A stretch of 64,000 nucleotides of DNA from a bacterium HR11 (GTDB lineage: Bacteria; Acidobacteriota; HRBIN11). A program made the position numbers and the translations under genes. This document shows positions 25,260 through 33,908 of this stretch, piece after piece. The notes under the pieces are model-generated. The model was not told the DNA's origin. It did no database searches and worked only from the letters and a program-made list of their open reading frames with translations. The DNA is taken from the NCBI GenBank assembly GCA_002898535.1, contig BEHN01000015.1, positions 1 to 64,000 of the forward strand. Reading direction: 5' to 3'. Numbering within the stretch: the first letter of the stretch is position 1; the number at the start of each line of letters is the position of its first letter.

Positions 25260-27782
25260 TCAGGGGGTCGCCAAGAAGACAGCCGGGAACCCCCGAAGGC
25301 GGAACATCGGTGGGGTCGTCCCTTCTTTCGGGACCCGGAAGGCCAAGCGGATAGCGTAGGATCGGGGCAGGCCCCGGCCGTCGCCCCGGGCCAGGTGCCA
25401 GGCCAGGTCCCGACCCTCCAGGTAAGCCGTCGTCCCCCAAAGCTTTTCCAAGATGGCCGTCGGAAGAAGGACGGTCCCGTCACTCGTCTCGACCTGAAAA
25501 TCTGAGAGGCCCTCTTTCCAGACGACCAGCGTCAGGTCCGCCTTCGCTTGAGACGTCGGGGTCAGGATGAGCTCAAGCTCATAGGCCGAGCCCTCGGGCG
25601 ACGAAGGCCGGGGGGCGGCCATTTCATCCGCCAGAGGCTTCCAGGCGACGACCCGGAGCTTCCACCCCTCGGCCTCGACTTCGTCTTCGAGCCAGTAGCG
25701 AGGCTGGCCCCGGACGTAGCGGTCAAACCAGGCCAGGACCCGACGCATTTCGTCCAGCTTATGCTGAGGCTCCCGCAGGCCGTGCTCCTCCCGGGGGTAG
25801 ACGACGAACTCGACCGTCTTTTTCAGAAACTGGAGGGCCTGGTACATCTCCTTGGAGTTACTGATAAACGTGTTGGGGTCTTCTTTGCCGTGAATGATCA
25901 GGACGGGCGTCTGGACGTTCCTGACATACAGGGCCGGCGAGTGCTTCAGGTAGGTCTCCAGGTCGTTCCAGTAGTAGTCGCCCAGGTAGTCGGGCTCCCA
26001 GCTCGGGAGGTAGGAATTGCTGAAGTCGGTGATGAGGTTGAAGATGCCGAACATCGAGACGGCCGCCTTGAAGCGGTTCGTCTGCGTGATGGCCCAGTTG
26101 GTCATGTAGCCGCCGTAGCTCCCCCCGAAGATGCCCATCCGCTCGGGGTCGGCCCAGCCCTGGGCGACGACGTAGTCGACGCCGGCCAGGATGTCCTGGA
26201 AGTCGCCGCCGCCGAGGTCCTTGAAGTTAGCGATGGCGAAGGCATGGCCGTAGCCCGAGCTTCCCCGGAAGTTGGGGGCCAGGACGGCGTAGCCGTGGGC
26301 GGCAAAGAACTGAAAGTAGAGGTACTGCCGAAGGGTATTGGCGACCCGGGCGTTGGGGCCCCCGTGGACGGCGACGAGCAGAGGCGGCTTCGGGCCCGGC
26401 GGCGGGGGCGTGAGGGGTTCGACGAAGATACCCTCGATGGTCTTTCCGTCCCGGCTCGTCCATTGGATGACCCGCTGGGGGGCCAGGGCGTAGTCGCGAA
26501 AGTCGGGATTCAAGTCCGTCAGCCGCCGGGGTTCGCCTTTCGCGGAAAGGACCCACACGTCGGGCAGCGTCTCGGCGTTCTCCCAGACGGCGACCCAGGG
26601 GTCCGGCTTTGTCGGGACGATATCGAAGGTCTGCACGACCCGTTGGTCCCCCAAGAGGATCCCGTAGGACGAGACGCCCGGTCGGACTTCAAAGATCCAC
26701 TCCCAGACGCCCTTTTCGGCTTGGACGGCCAGTCGGTCATCGGGGAGCCACCGGAAGTCTCGGGCCTCGGCGTCCGTGACGGCACTGACGAACTGCCACT
26801 GCTCCCGGGGGACGGGTCGGTCCAGACGGGCCCAGTCCGCCGTCAGGACGACGACGTCGGTCCGGGCGTAGCTATACCTGGGGTCCCATAAGGCCAGGAA
26901 GGCCAGCTTCGTGCCGTCGGGGGAGAAGCGGGGGCGGAGCTCAAAGCCCGGGGCGTCCGTCAGGGGACGGGCCGTCCCGGCGGGAATGTCCAGGACCCAG
27001 AGGTCGAACCTCATCATGTCGTCGGGCTTGCCCGTATAGTTCGTCGCAAACACGAGCCAGGGCTCTCGGGGGTGGACGTCAAAGTCCTCGATGCCGAAGT
27101 CGCCGACGTAGAGCCATTCCGGCGTCGGACGGCTCGGCGACTCCTCGACGGGCACCCGGACAAAGGCCCGGGGATACTTTTCCCGGTCGACGACCTCCTC
27201 GTCGAGCTTTCGCTTCTTCCGGTATCGCTCGTATTCCTTTTCGGCGGCCGGCTTCGGGTACTCCGTCAGGACGATGAGGGCCCGGCCGTCGGGGGCCCAG
27301 CGGAATGCCCGGGCGCCCCGGGGGAGGTCCGTCACCGGCTGGGGTAAGCCCCCGTCCGTCCTCCAGACCCATACCTGGGGGAACGTCTCCTTCTCATCCT
27401 TTGCCTCGTCCTCGGGTTCGGTCCAGCCGGTCCGGTCCGTGATGAAGGCCAGGGCCTGGCCGTCGGGACGCCACTGGAGATGGCGGATGTCCTTTCCAGG
27501 CGGGAGGAGCAGACGAGAGGTCCCGTCCGAGACGCTCAGGAGACGGAGTTCATAACGGTAGCGACTCTTTTCCCAATCCGTCGTCCGGACGACGACGGCG
27601 ACATGCTTGGTATCCGGCGATAAGGCGACCTCGGTCGGCAGGCTCCAGGACAGGATCGTCTTCATGTCCAGAGGCTTCTTCCCAGACATGGGCGCCGCTC
27701 CGAAACCGGACATGCCACTCAGGGTCCCGACAAGCAACAAAGCCCCCCACAGGGGCCTGGACCAGGGACAGACCGTAAGCAT
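25260..27782 (-). CDS. Exported S9 (prolyl oligopeptidase family) peptidase
   Basis: An 840-residue serine peptidase with an N-terminal signal-like segment (LWGALLLVGTLSGMSG), a seven-bladed beta-propeller-type region (residues ~40-420, with repeated ARDFRWLPDD, RPRFSPDGTKLAF strands), and an alpha/beta-hydrolase domain. The catalytic Ser is in IFGGSYGGYMTNW (~557), Asp in LIIHGKEDPN (~634) and His in YPREEHGL (~666), matching S9C-type acylaminoacyl/dipeptidyl peptidases. Past the hydrolase domain there is an extra ~130-residue C-terminal region (from about 700: AEGWKLRVVAWKPLADEMAA and on) that I cannot assign. The start is not certain because the ribosome binding site is weak. It is transcribed away from the coiled-coil gene. 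Confidence 0.9.
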   Translation of the reverse strand: MLTVCPWSRPLWGALLLVGTLSGMSGFGAAPMSGKKPLDMKTILSWSLPTEVALSPDTKHVAVVVRTTDWEKSRYRYELRLLSVSDGTSRLLLPPGKDIRHLQWRPDGQALAFITDRTGWTEPEDEAKDEKETFPQVWVWRTDGGLPQPVTDLPRGARAFRWAPDGRALIVLTEYPKPAAEKEYERYRKKRKLDEEVVDREKYPRAFVRVPVEESPSRPTPEWLYVGDFGIEDFDVHPREPWLVFATNYTGKPDDMMRFDLWVLDIPAGTARPLTDAPGFELRPRFSPDGTKLAFLALWDPRYSYARTDVVVLTADWARLDRPVPREQWQFVSAVTDAEARDFRWLPDDRLAVQAEKGVWEWIFEVRPGVSSYGILLGDQRVVQTFDIVPTKPDPWVAVWENAETLPDVWVLSAKGEPRRLTDLNPDFRDYALAPQRVIQWTSRDGKTIEGIFVEPLTPPPPGPKPPLLVAVHGGPNARVANTLRQYLYFQFFAAHGYAVLAPNFRGSSGYGHAFAIANFKDLGGGDFQDILAGVDYVVAQGWADPERMGIFGGSYGGYMTNWAITQTNRFKAAVSMFGIFNLITDFSNSYLPSWEPDYLGDYYWNDLETYLKHSPALYVRNVQTPVLIIHGKEDPNTFISNSKEMYQALQFLKKTVEFVVYPREEHGLREPQHKLDEMRRVLAWFDRYVRGQPRYWLEDEVEAEGWKLRVVAWKPLADEMAAPRPSSPEGSAYELELILTPTSQAKADLTLVVWKEGLSDFQVETSDGTVLLPTAILEKLWGTTAYLEGRDLAWHLARGDGRGLPRSYAIRLAFRVPKEGTTPPMFRLRGFPAVFLATP

Positions 27783-27831
27783 CGATCGGCCTCGACGTAC
27801 GGTCAGGGATGCTTCTTGGCTGGGATTCTTC

Positions 27832-27860
27832 TTGGCAGGGGAAGAGAATCAATGTATGAT
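27832..27860 (+). promoter_or_regulatory. Promoter for coiled-coil gene, TTGGCA-17-TATGAT
   Basis: TTGGCA (27832-27837) and TATGAT (27855-27860) are spaced by exactly 17 bases, close to the sigma-70 consensus. The start codon of the coiled-coil gene lies ~34 bases downstream, after AGGAGG. The spacer between divergent genes supports it. Confidence 0.65.
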
Positions 27861-27893
27861 TTGGATTAGAAAGATAGGCCCAGGAGGCGAATG

Positions 27894-28601
27894 ATGCCAG
27901 TCATCACGATCCCGAAGGCCCTCCGGGATCGGCTGGGCGACGAAGGCTCAGACGCCTTAGCTGACCTCATGAATGCGGTGATCGACCAGGCGCGGACCGA
28001 CATGTTCTCTCTGGTCGTGGAACGGTTTGAACGACGGCTCACCGAGGAGTTCGGCAAGATGAACGAGCGCATCACGTCCCTGGAGCAGACTTTTGAACGG
28101 CGCCTGGCCGAGGAAATCGGCAAGGTCAATGCCCGCATCACCGAGGAAATCGGCAAGGTCAACGCCCGCATCACTGAGGAAGTTGGCAAGGTCCACGAGC
28201 GCATCACGTCCCTGGAGCAGACTTTTGAACGGCGCCTGGCCGAGGAGATCGCCAAGGTCAACGCCCGCATCACCGAGGAAATCAGCAAGGTCAATGCCCG
28301 CATCACCGAGGAAATCGGCAAGGTGAACGAACAGATCACTGAGGAAATTGGCAGGGTCCACGAACGGATCACGTCCCTGGAGCAGACCTTCGAACGCCGT
28401 CTGGCCGAGGAAATCGGCAAGATGAACGAGCGCATCACGTCCCTGGAACAGCGATTTGAGCGGCGGTTGGCGGAAGAGACGGCTAAGCTCCGCCAGGAGA
28501 TCGCCGAGCTCAAGGCCGACCTCATCCGTTGGATGTTCATCTTCTGGGCGGGCCAGTTAGTCGCCATATGGGGGATTCTCCTCGCCTTTTTCCGACGATA
28601 A
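27894..28601 (+). CDS. Coiled-coil protein with tandem repeats and C-terminal TM
   Basis: A 235-residue protein consisting mostly of a long heptad-patterned coiled coil built from two alternating repeat units, EEIGKVNARIT (11 residues) and ERITSLEQTFERRLA (longer), recurring about eight times between residues ~45 and 195. It ends in a hydrophobic segment (LIRWMFIFWAGQLVAIWGIL) and a basic tail FFRR, suggesting a C-terminally anchored membrane coiled coil similar to the DUF1640-type proteins. At DNA level units such as GAGGAAATCGGCAAGGTCAA are nearly identical, so repeat number may vary. ATG 27894 has AGGAGG six bases upstream (ATG 27891 is also possible). The partner is unknown. Confidence 0.75.
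   Translation: MPVITIPKALRDRLGDEGSDALADLMNAVIDQARTDMFSLVVERFERRLTEEFGKMNERITSLEQTFERRLAEEIGKVNARITEEIGKVNARITEEVGKVHERITSLEQTFERRLAEEIAKVNARITEEISKVNARITEEIGKVNEQITEEIGRVHERITSLEQTFERRLAEEIGKMNERITSLEQRFERRLAEETAKLRQEIAELKADLIRWMFIFWAGQLVAIWGILLAFFRR
28035..28465 (+). repeat. In-frame tandem DNA repeats in coiled-coil gene
   Basis: 33-bp units (GAGGAAATCGGCAAGGTCAA and on) and a larger unit containing CGCATCACGTCCCTGGAGCA recur in tandem within the coding region, all multiples of three, and differ by only a few bases. This looks like recent duplication and gives a locus prone to copy-number change without loss of frame. Confidence 0.8.
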
Positions 28602-28618
28602 TACTTGCGGCAAAGGGC

Positions 28619-28640
28619 GAGTCTCGGGGCGTAGAGACTC
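28619..28640. promoter_or_regulatory. Hairpin in pyrR leader
   Basis: GAGTCTC and GAGACTC flank GGGGCGTA in the 83-base spacer before pyrR. It is a perfect 7-bp stem. PyrR in other bacteria binds a hairpin in pyr leader RNA; the canonical PyrR-binding loop sequence is not evident here, so whether this is the target is a guess. Confidence 0.4.
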
Positions 28641-28684
28641 CGAGGCTCCGGCCCGAATCCGACGTCCATCTCGAGGGACTGCCG

Positions 28685-29245
28685 ATGCGGATCGTCATGA
28701 CCCCTGAAGACATGAGTCGGACGTTGAGTCGGATGGCCCATGAGATTGCCGAGAAATTTAACCGGGAGATCGCCCAGGCCGTCATGGTCGGCATCCGGAC
28801 CCGGGGTCTCCCCCTGGCCCAGCGGCTCCAGGCCCTCCTCCGGGACGTCACTGGCGTGACCCTCCCCCTGGGCGTCCTGGATATCACGCTGTACCGGGAC
28901 GACCTGACCCAAATCGGACCGGCCCCCCTCGTCCGTAAGACGGAACTCCCCTTTCGAGTCACGGACCGCCCCGTCTTTCTCGTCGACGACGTCCTGTTCA
29001 CGGGTCGGACCATTCGGGCGGCCCTGGATGAGCTCGTCGACTACGGCCGGCCCCGGACGGTCCGACTGTTTGTCCTCATCGACCGAGACCATCGGGAGTT
29101 ACCCATTCAAGCGGACGTCGTCGGCCAGTTTGTGGCGACCGAACTCGACGAAATCGTTCACGTCCTCCTTCGGGAAACCGACGGCCGGGACGGCGTCGTC
29201 GTCGCCCGGCGGACCGAACCCCTGGACCCCGAGGCCCTGGTATGA
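28685..29245 (+). CDS. pyrR: PyrR regulator/uracil phosphoribosyltransferase
   Basis: A 186-residue protein of the PyrR type, which in other bacteria binds pyr mRNA in a UMP-dependent way to attenuate transcription and has uracil phosphoribosyltransferase activity. The PRPP loop is [20 protein letters not shown], preceded by [14 protein letters not shown] and [12 protein letters not shown], all signature segments. ATG 28685 is used (28697 is an alternative). The upstream frame extension overlaps the coiled-coil gene end and is rejected. The stop overlaps the pyrB start (ATGA, 29242-29245), so the two are translationally coupled. Dihydroorotase follows. Confidence 0.92.
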   Translation: MRIVMTPEDMSRTLSRMAHEIAEKFNREIAQAVMVGIRTRGLPLAQRLQALLRDVTGVTLPLGVLDITLYRDDLTQIGPAPLVRKTELPFRVTDRPVFLVDDVLFTGRTIRAALDELVDYGRPRTVRLFVLIDRDHRELPIQADVVGQFVATELDEIVHVLLRETDGRDGVVVARRTEPLDPEALV

Positions 29246-30270
29246 CGGGTAGGACCGAACCGACCTTGGACATGACGAGCCCAGGCCAATGGCATCGGCG
29301 GCATCTGCTGGCCATCGAGCCCCTGAGCCGGGAGGAGATTCTCACGGTCTTAGACGTTGCCGCCGCCATGAAGGAGGTCTCCCAGCGGGACGTCAAGAAG
29401 GTCCCGGCCCTCCGGGGCAAGACGGTCGTCCTCCTGTTTTTCGAGCCCTCGACCCGGACCCGGACGTCCTTCGAGATCGCCGCCAAGCGTCTGAGCGCCG
29501 ACACCGTCAGCTTCTCCGTCTCGACCAGTAGCGTCTCCAAGGGCGAGACGTTTCTCGACACGGTCCTCAACATCCAGGCGATGGCCCCCGACGCCATCGT
29601 CGTCCGGCATCGGAGCGCCGGCGCTCCCCACTTCATCACGAACTACATCGACGCCTGCGTCATCAACGCCGGCGACGGCAGTCACGAACATCCGACTCAG
29701 GCCCTCCTGGACGCCATGACGGTCCGGGAGCGGCTCGGTCGCCTGGACGGCCTGAAGGTCGCCATCGTCGGCGACATCCTCCACAGTCGGGTCGCCCGGT
29801 CCAATGTCTTCCTGTGGCACAAGATGGGGAGCGAGGTGTGGCTCTGCGGGCCGCCGACGCTCCTGCCGCCGGTCTTCCGCCGGTGGCCCGTTCGGGTGAC
29901 GTACCGTCTCGAAGAGGCCCTCGAGGGGGCCGACGTCGTCATGGTCCTGCGGCTCCAGCTCGAACGCCACGTCAGCCTGCGCTTTCCCTCCGTCCGGGAG
30001 TACTTCCAGCGGTACGGTCTGACCCGGGAGCGCCTGAAGTACGCCAAGGAGGGCGTCCTCATCATGCACCCGGGGCCGATGAACCGGGGCATCGAGATCG
30101 AAAGCGAGGTCGCCGACGGGCCTTACTCGGTCATCCTGTATCAGGTCGCCAACGGTATCGCCGTCCGGATGGCCGTCCTGTACCTCCTGCTGGGAGGAGC
30201 GGCCAGTCTCATCAATCCGACGGGACCGGGATCGGACCCTCGATATCTGACCACAGACTATGGACCATAG
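29242..30270 (+). CDS. pyrB: Aspartate carbamoyltransferase catalytic subunit
   Basis: A 342-residue enzyme that joins carbamoyl phosphate to aspartate in pyrimidine synthesis. The carbamoyl-phosphate loop [19 protein letters not shown], the [11 protein letters not shown] segment, [13 protein letters not shown] and the aspartate-binding MVLRLQLER region are all present, and [11 protein letters not shown] completes the signature. No pyrI regulatory subunit is in the window. The last ~22 residues (after [13 protein letters not shown]) and the stop come from a repeat element that also occurs as non-coding sequence at 50862-51012, so the protein's end has been replaced or extended by the insertion. 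Its start overlaps pyrR. Normal members are ~305-320 residues. Confidence 0.94.
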   Translation: MTGRTEPTLDMTSPGQWHRRHLLAIEPLSREEILTVLDVAAAMKEVSQRDVKKVPALRGKTVVLLFFEPSTRTRTSFEIAAKRLSADTVSFSVSTSSVSKGETFLDTVLNIQAMAPDAIVVRHRSAGAPHFITNYIDACVINAGDGSHEHPTQALLDAMTVRERLGRLDGLKVAIVGDILHSRVARSNVFLWHKMGSEVWLCGPPTLLPPVFRRWPVRVTYRLEEALEGADVVMVLRLQLERHVSLRFPSVREYFQRYGLTRERLKYAKEGVLIMHPGPMNRGIEIESEVADGPYSVILYQVANGIAVRMAVLYLLLGGAASLINPTGPGSDPRYLTTDYGP

Positions 30271-30340
30271 ACCATGGACCCCCGGGGCCCAAGCCGGTCT
30301 ATGGTCTGGGGTCGATGGTCGGATTGATGAGAGGGGATTC
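30207..30340. repeat. Foldback element, CTCATC-type ends, overlapping pyrB
   Basis: The left end (CTCATCAATCCGACGGGACC, ~30208) and right end (GTCGGATTGATGAG, ~30324-30337) are inverted repeats. Inside are heptads of the CCATAGA/GGTCTAT family facing each other across CCCCCGGGGCCCAAGCC. The first ~60 bases match 50862-50905 closely and are coding here (3' end of pyrB) but intergenic there. The pyrB stop is inside the element. Confidence 0.85.
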
Positions 30341-30428
30341 GGTTGTTCGGGAACTCGGGAAATTCGTCGTGTTGTGAAGTAGCCGGATTCCCGGATTGCC
30401 GGCCTCCCGAATTCCCGAGCTCCACACC
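30341..30428. repeat. TTCGGGAA-family octads before pyrC
   Basis: TTGTTCGGGAACTCGGGAAA at 30342 is followed after TCGTCGTGTTGTGAAG by inverted words (CCGGATTCCCGGATTGCCGG, CCGAATTCCCGAGCTC). It separates pyrB from pyrC. GTGAAGTAGCCGGATT also occurs as GTGAAGTAGCCGAATT at 16887, so the same loop-flank sequence is shared by two arrays. Confidence 0.75.
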
Positions 30429-30456
30429 CAGCCCCTGACATCGCGAGTGCCGAGCT

Positions 30457-31776
30457 ATGGCTGACCGGCTTTTGATTCGCGGCGGCCGGGTCATCGACCC
30501 GGCCCAGGACCTGGACGACGTTCGGGACGTCCTCATCGAGGACGGCGTCATCCGAGAGGTCGCTCCCCATATTCGGGCCCCGGCTGACCGGGTCATCGAA
30601 GCCCGGGGCCTCGTCGTCGCCCCCGGCTTCATCGACATGCACGTCCACCTCCGGGAACCGGGTGAAGAGGACAAGGAAACCATCGAGACGGGGACCCGGG
30701 CGGCGGCCGCCGGGGGCTTTACGGCCGTCGCCTGCATGGCGAACACGAACCCCGTCAACGACACGGCGGCCGTGACCCAGTGGGTCCTCGAACGGGCCCG
30801 GGCCGTCGGCGTCGTTCGGGTCTATCCGATTGCGGCCGTCACCCGGGGCCTGCAGGGCCAGGAGCTGACCGAGATGGGGGAGCTCGCCGACGCCGGGGCC
30901 GTCGCCTTCAGCGACGACGGTCGGCCCATCCGTTCGGCCCAGGTCCTGCGGTGTGCCCTCGAATACAGCCGTATCACCGACCGGGTCGTCATCGACCACT
31001 GCGAGGACCCCGACCTGACGCAGGGCGGCGCCATGAACGAGGGCTACTACTCGTCGCTCCTGGGCCTGCCCGGTATGCCCCCCGAGGCTGAGGCCATCAT
31101 CGTCGCCCGGGACATCTTTTTGGCCCGACTGACGGAAGCGCCCGTTCATATCGCTCATGTGAGCACACGGGCGGCCGTCGAGCTCGTCCGCTGGGCCAAG
31201 CAGAAGGGTCTCCCCGTGACCGCCGAGGCGACGCCCCATCACTTCACCCTGTCGGACCGAGCCGTCTATGAAAGGCCCTACGACACGAACCTCAAGATGA
31301 ACCCACCCCTCCGGACCGAGGACGACGTGGCGGCCGTCGTCGAGGGCTTGGCCGACGGGACGATCGACGCCATCGCCAGCGACCACGCCCCCCATCGCCT
31401 CGACGATAAGCGGGTCGAATTCGACTCGGCCGCCTTCGGCGTCATCGGCCTCGAGACGGCCGTCGCCCTGGCCCTGGACCGGCTCGTGCATACCGGGCGA
31501 TTGAGCCTCCGCCGGATGGTCGAGCTGTTCACCGTCGGACCGGCCCGGGTCCTGCGGCTCCCGACGCCGACGGTCGCCCCGGGTCGGCCGGCCGACCTGA
31601 CCCTGATCGACCCGGAACAGGTCTGGACGTATCGGGTCGAGGCGAGCTTCTCCCGAAGCCGTAACAGCCCCTTTGACGGTTGGACCTTTCGGGGCCGGGC
31701 CGTCCGGACGATCGTCGGCGGCCGGGTCGTCTTCGAAGCCCCCGCGCAACACGCGGGCGGTCAGGAACGAAAATAA
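30457..31776 (+). CDS. pyrC: Dihydroorotase
   Basis: A 439-residue zinc amidohydrolase that cyclises carbamoyl aspartate to dihydroorotate. GFIDMHVHLREPGEEDKETI carries the first metal ligands (His-x-His, ~61-63), VIDHCEDPDL the next, IAHVSTRAAVELV and VTAEATPHHF the later histidines, and AIASDHAPHRLDDK the catalytic Asp. It is the class I multifunctional-type length. The start ATG 30457 is in CGAGCTATGG with a weak ribosome binding site. Its gene ends exactly where foldback element D begins. Order pyrR-pyrB-pyrC on one strand implies one pyrimidine operon interrupted by repeats. Confidence 0.94.
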   Translation: MADRLLIRGGRVIDPAQDLDDVRDVLIEDGVIREVAPHIRAPADRVIEARGLVVAPGFIDMHVHLREPGEEDKETIETGTRAAAAGGFTAVACMANTNPVNDTAAVTQWVLERARAVGVVRVYPIAAVTRGLQGQELTEMGELADAGAVAFSDDGRPIRSAQVLRCALEYSRITDRVVIDHCEDPDLTQGGAMNEGYYSSLLGLPGMPPEAEAIIVARDIFLARLTEAPVHIAHVSTRAAVELVRWAKQKGLPVTAEATPHHFTLSDRAVYERPYDTNLKMNPPLRTEDDVAAVVEGLADGTIDAIASDHAPHRLDDKRVEFDSAAFGVIGLETAVALALDRLVHTGRLSLRRMVELFTVGPARVLRLPTPTVAPGRPADLTLIDPEQVWTYRVEASFSRSRNSPFDGWTFRGRAVRTIVGGRVVFEAPAQHAGGQERK

Positions 31777-31779
31777 ATA

Positions 31780-32037
31780 CGAAGTCGTTCGGGTGGTGAA
31801 AACCCGCATGGATTCGGCTTTTTCGACCCTTCGGGAAGGACGGTTTTCAAGCTTTGGCAGATAGGCAGTTCGGCAGATGGGCAGATGGTCCCAAAAGCCC
31901 TGGGGCCGATCCTTGCCCACCCGGCTTCTATCTGCCTATCTGCCGACCTGCCCATCTGCCGGATACTTGAAAAATCGTGCTTCCCGGGCGTTGGGAAAGG
32001 CTGTCCCGACGCCATTCTCACCAACCGAACGGCTCTG
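31780..32037. repeat. Foldback element copy D, CAGAGC-type inverted ends
   Basis: Left end CGAAGTCGTTCGGGTGGTGA and right end ACCGAACGGCTCTG are inverted. The element is close to the exact reverse complement of copy B, including the loop that contains CCCAAAAGCCCTGGGGCCGA and CACCCGGCTTCTATCTGCC. It starts 4 bases after the pyrC stop and ends 45 bases before the M4 peptidase start. Confidence 0.88.
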
Positions 32038-32082
32038 CTAAGCGGATGATGAATCATGACTTCTATCGGGTGGAGGTGACCG

Positions 32083-33774
32083 ATGCGACGGGTATGGATC
32101 GCCTCAGCGCTCCTGGCGGCGCTCCTCATGACGGGCGCCGACCGACCCCGGGAACCCCGTCTTCTCCGGGATGTCCTCCCACCCCCCCATCCTTCGCAAT
32201 TCGCTTCCGGAAACTTCTTCGCTCAAACCCCCTCGGACACGGTCGCCCGGGACGCTTGGCTCCGACAGAAGGTCCTGGCGGGGGAATTGCGGCTCCTCGC
32301 GCAGGAGTCCTCGCTTGGGGGGCTTCGCCACGAGCGTTTCCAACAGTACTATCAGGGCTACCCCGTCTTCGGGGGCCAGGTCCTCCGCCACTGGAAGGAC
32401 GACCGCCTGGCCTGGGTTAACGGCCAGTTTTTCGAGATCATTCGCCTGCCCGTCGTGCTACCGTCGGTCTCCGAAGCGCAGGCCCTGGCGGCCGTCGAGC
32501 GGGACCTCCCGGTCGCCCGGGGAAGTCTCCGGGTCGGCGTGCCGGGTCGGGGGACGGTCATCGTCCCGAGGGAGCCCCGCGTGACCCTCATCGTCTTGCC
32601 GTGGCCCCTGGACGATCCCCAGCGGTTTTACCTGGCCTACCAGGTCGACGTCGTGACGGAAGGATTCCGGGCCTATCGGTATTTCGTCGATGCGGCGACC
32701 GGCGAGGTCATCGGTCGGCTGGACCGGACGTATACGCAGACCGGCGAGATCGGCGCCGGCCACGGCCAGTGGTACCCCTTGAAGCTTCCCATCGTCTCCT
32801 TCGGCGGGGGCTTTGCCCTGGCCGACGTGTGGCGGCCCTCGAAAGGCACGCTGGGCGGCCCTTATGCCATCGTCACGTTTAACGACCGGAACGAGTGCTG
32901 TCCGAACGACGCGTGCCTCCGGGACGATCACGTGGGCCTGAGCCCGACCCGAGAGTGGTCGGACCCGGCCGAGGCGGATGCCCACGCCCGGGCCGGCTGG
33001 GTCGACGACTTCTACTTCCGGGTGTTCCGGCGGAACGGCATCGACGGCCGATGGATCCCGGCCGTCCAGATCGTCCACTTTTGCGAGGACTTCCTGAACG
33101 CTTTCTTCACCGATGAGTTCTTCCCGAACCTGGGCCTGATGGTTTACGGGGACGGCGTCCCGTCCTACACGTATCCCTTCACGGCGGGTTTCGACGTCAT
33201 CGCCCATGAATTCACCCACGGCGTGACGGCGGCCACGTCGAATCTCGTGTATTTTCGGGAATCCGGCGCCCTGAACGAGGCCTTCTCGGACGTCATGGCC
33301 GTGACGGCCGAGTTCTTCTTCGAGCCCGAGGGGCAGGGCTTCGGGCAGGCCGACTGGCTGATCGGGGAGGACCTCTTTAAGGCGCCCTGGCCCTTCTGTC
33401 CGGGCACCCGGGCACTCCGGTCCTTTGTCGACCCTGAGGGCGGCGGCTGTGGCTATCAACCGTCCCACTATGCGAACCGCTACCTGGGGAGCGAGGACAA
33501 CGGCGGCGTCCACATCAACTCGGGGATCATCAACCACGCCTTCTACCTGCTGGCCGTCGGTGGCCGGCACCGACTGTCGGGGATATCCGTCCCGGCCATC
33601 GGGCGAGACAAGGCGGCGGCCGTCTTCTACGTCGGCTTCACGCAGTGCCTGACGCCGACGTCCGTTTTTCGGGACGCCCGTTACTGCACGGCCCAGGCGG
33701 CCCGTCAGCTTTACGGACCGTCGGAGGAATCCGCCGTCCATGTGGCCTTCGACGCCGTCGGCGTGCCCCGGTAG
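32083..33774 (+). CDS. Secreted M4 (thermolysin family) metalloprotease
   Basis: A 563-residue preproenzyme. After a short signal sequence (VWIASALLAALLMTGADRP) there is an FTP-like propeptide (residues ~60-220: LRHERFQQYYQGYPVFGGQV), then the catalytic domain: zinc ligands in HEFTHGVTAA (His375 and His379) and ESGALNEAFSDVMAV, and the second-domain NGGVHINSGIINHAFYLL motif with the catalytic His. This is the M4 layout of a zinc endopeptidase that matures by removal of its propeptide. Extra cysteines (NECCPNDACLRDD) are present. Start ATG 32083 follows GGTGGAGGTG. A cytoplasmic partner is not apparent; it is probably secreted for protein degradation. Confidence 0.93.
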   Translation: MRRVWIASALLAALLMTGADRPREPRLLRDVLPPPHPSQFASGNFFAQTPSDTVARDAWLRQKVLAGELRLLAQESSLGGLRHERFQQYYQGYPVFGGQVLRHWKDDRLAWVNGQFFEIIRLPVVLPSVSEAQALAAVERDLPVARGSLRVGVPGRGTVIVPREPRVTLIVLPWPLDDPQRFYLAYQVDVVTEGFRAYRYFVDAATGEVIGRLDRTYTQTGEIGAGHGQWYPLKLPIVSFGGGFALADVWRPSKGTLGGPYAIVTFNDRNECCPNDACLRDDHVGLSPTREWSDPAEADAHARAGWVDDFYFRVFRRNGIDGRWIPAVQIVHFCEDFLNAFFTDEFFPNLGLMVYGDGVPSYTYPFTAGFDVIAHEFTHGVTAATSNLVYFRESGALNEAFSDVMAVTAEFFFEPEGQGFGQADWLIGEDLFKAPWPFCPGTRALRSFVDPEGGGCGYQPSHYANRYLGSEDNGGVHINSGIINHAFYLLAVGGRHRLSGISVPAIGRDKAAAVFYVGFTQCLTPTSVFRDARYCTAQAARQLYGPSEESAVHVAFDAVGVPR

Positions 33775-33897
33775 GATGGACCATGGACCATAGACCATGG
33801 TGTAACGTCGAATGGCGAACTCGCCACTCGCCATTCGCTATTCGCTATTCGCCATTCGCCATTCGCTACTCGCCATTCGCCACTCGCCATTCTCAGA
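33775..33897. repeat. CCATAGA heptads and CGCCATTC octad array
   Basis: GGACCATGGACCATAGACCA (7-bp family) at 33777-33800 is followed by about ten 8-bp words of the CGCCATTC/CGCTATTC family (33823-33895) that run up to the ribosome binding site of the next gene. It is the longest one-armed array in the window. Confidence 0.85.
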
Positions 33898-33908
33898 AGG
33901 AGGGAGTC

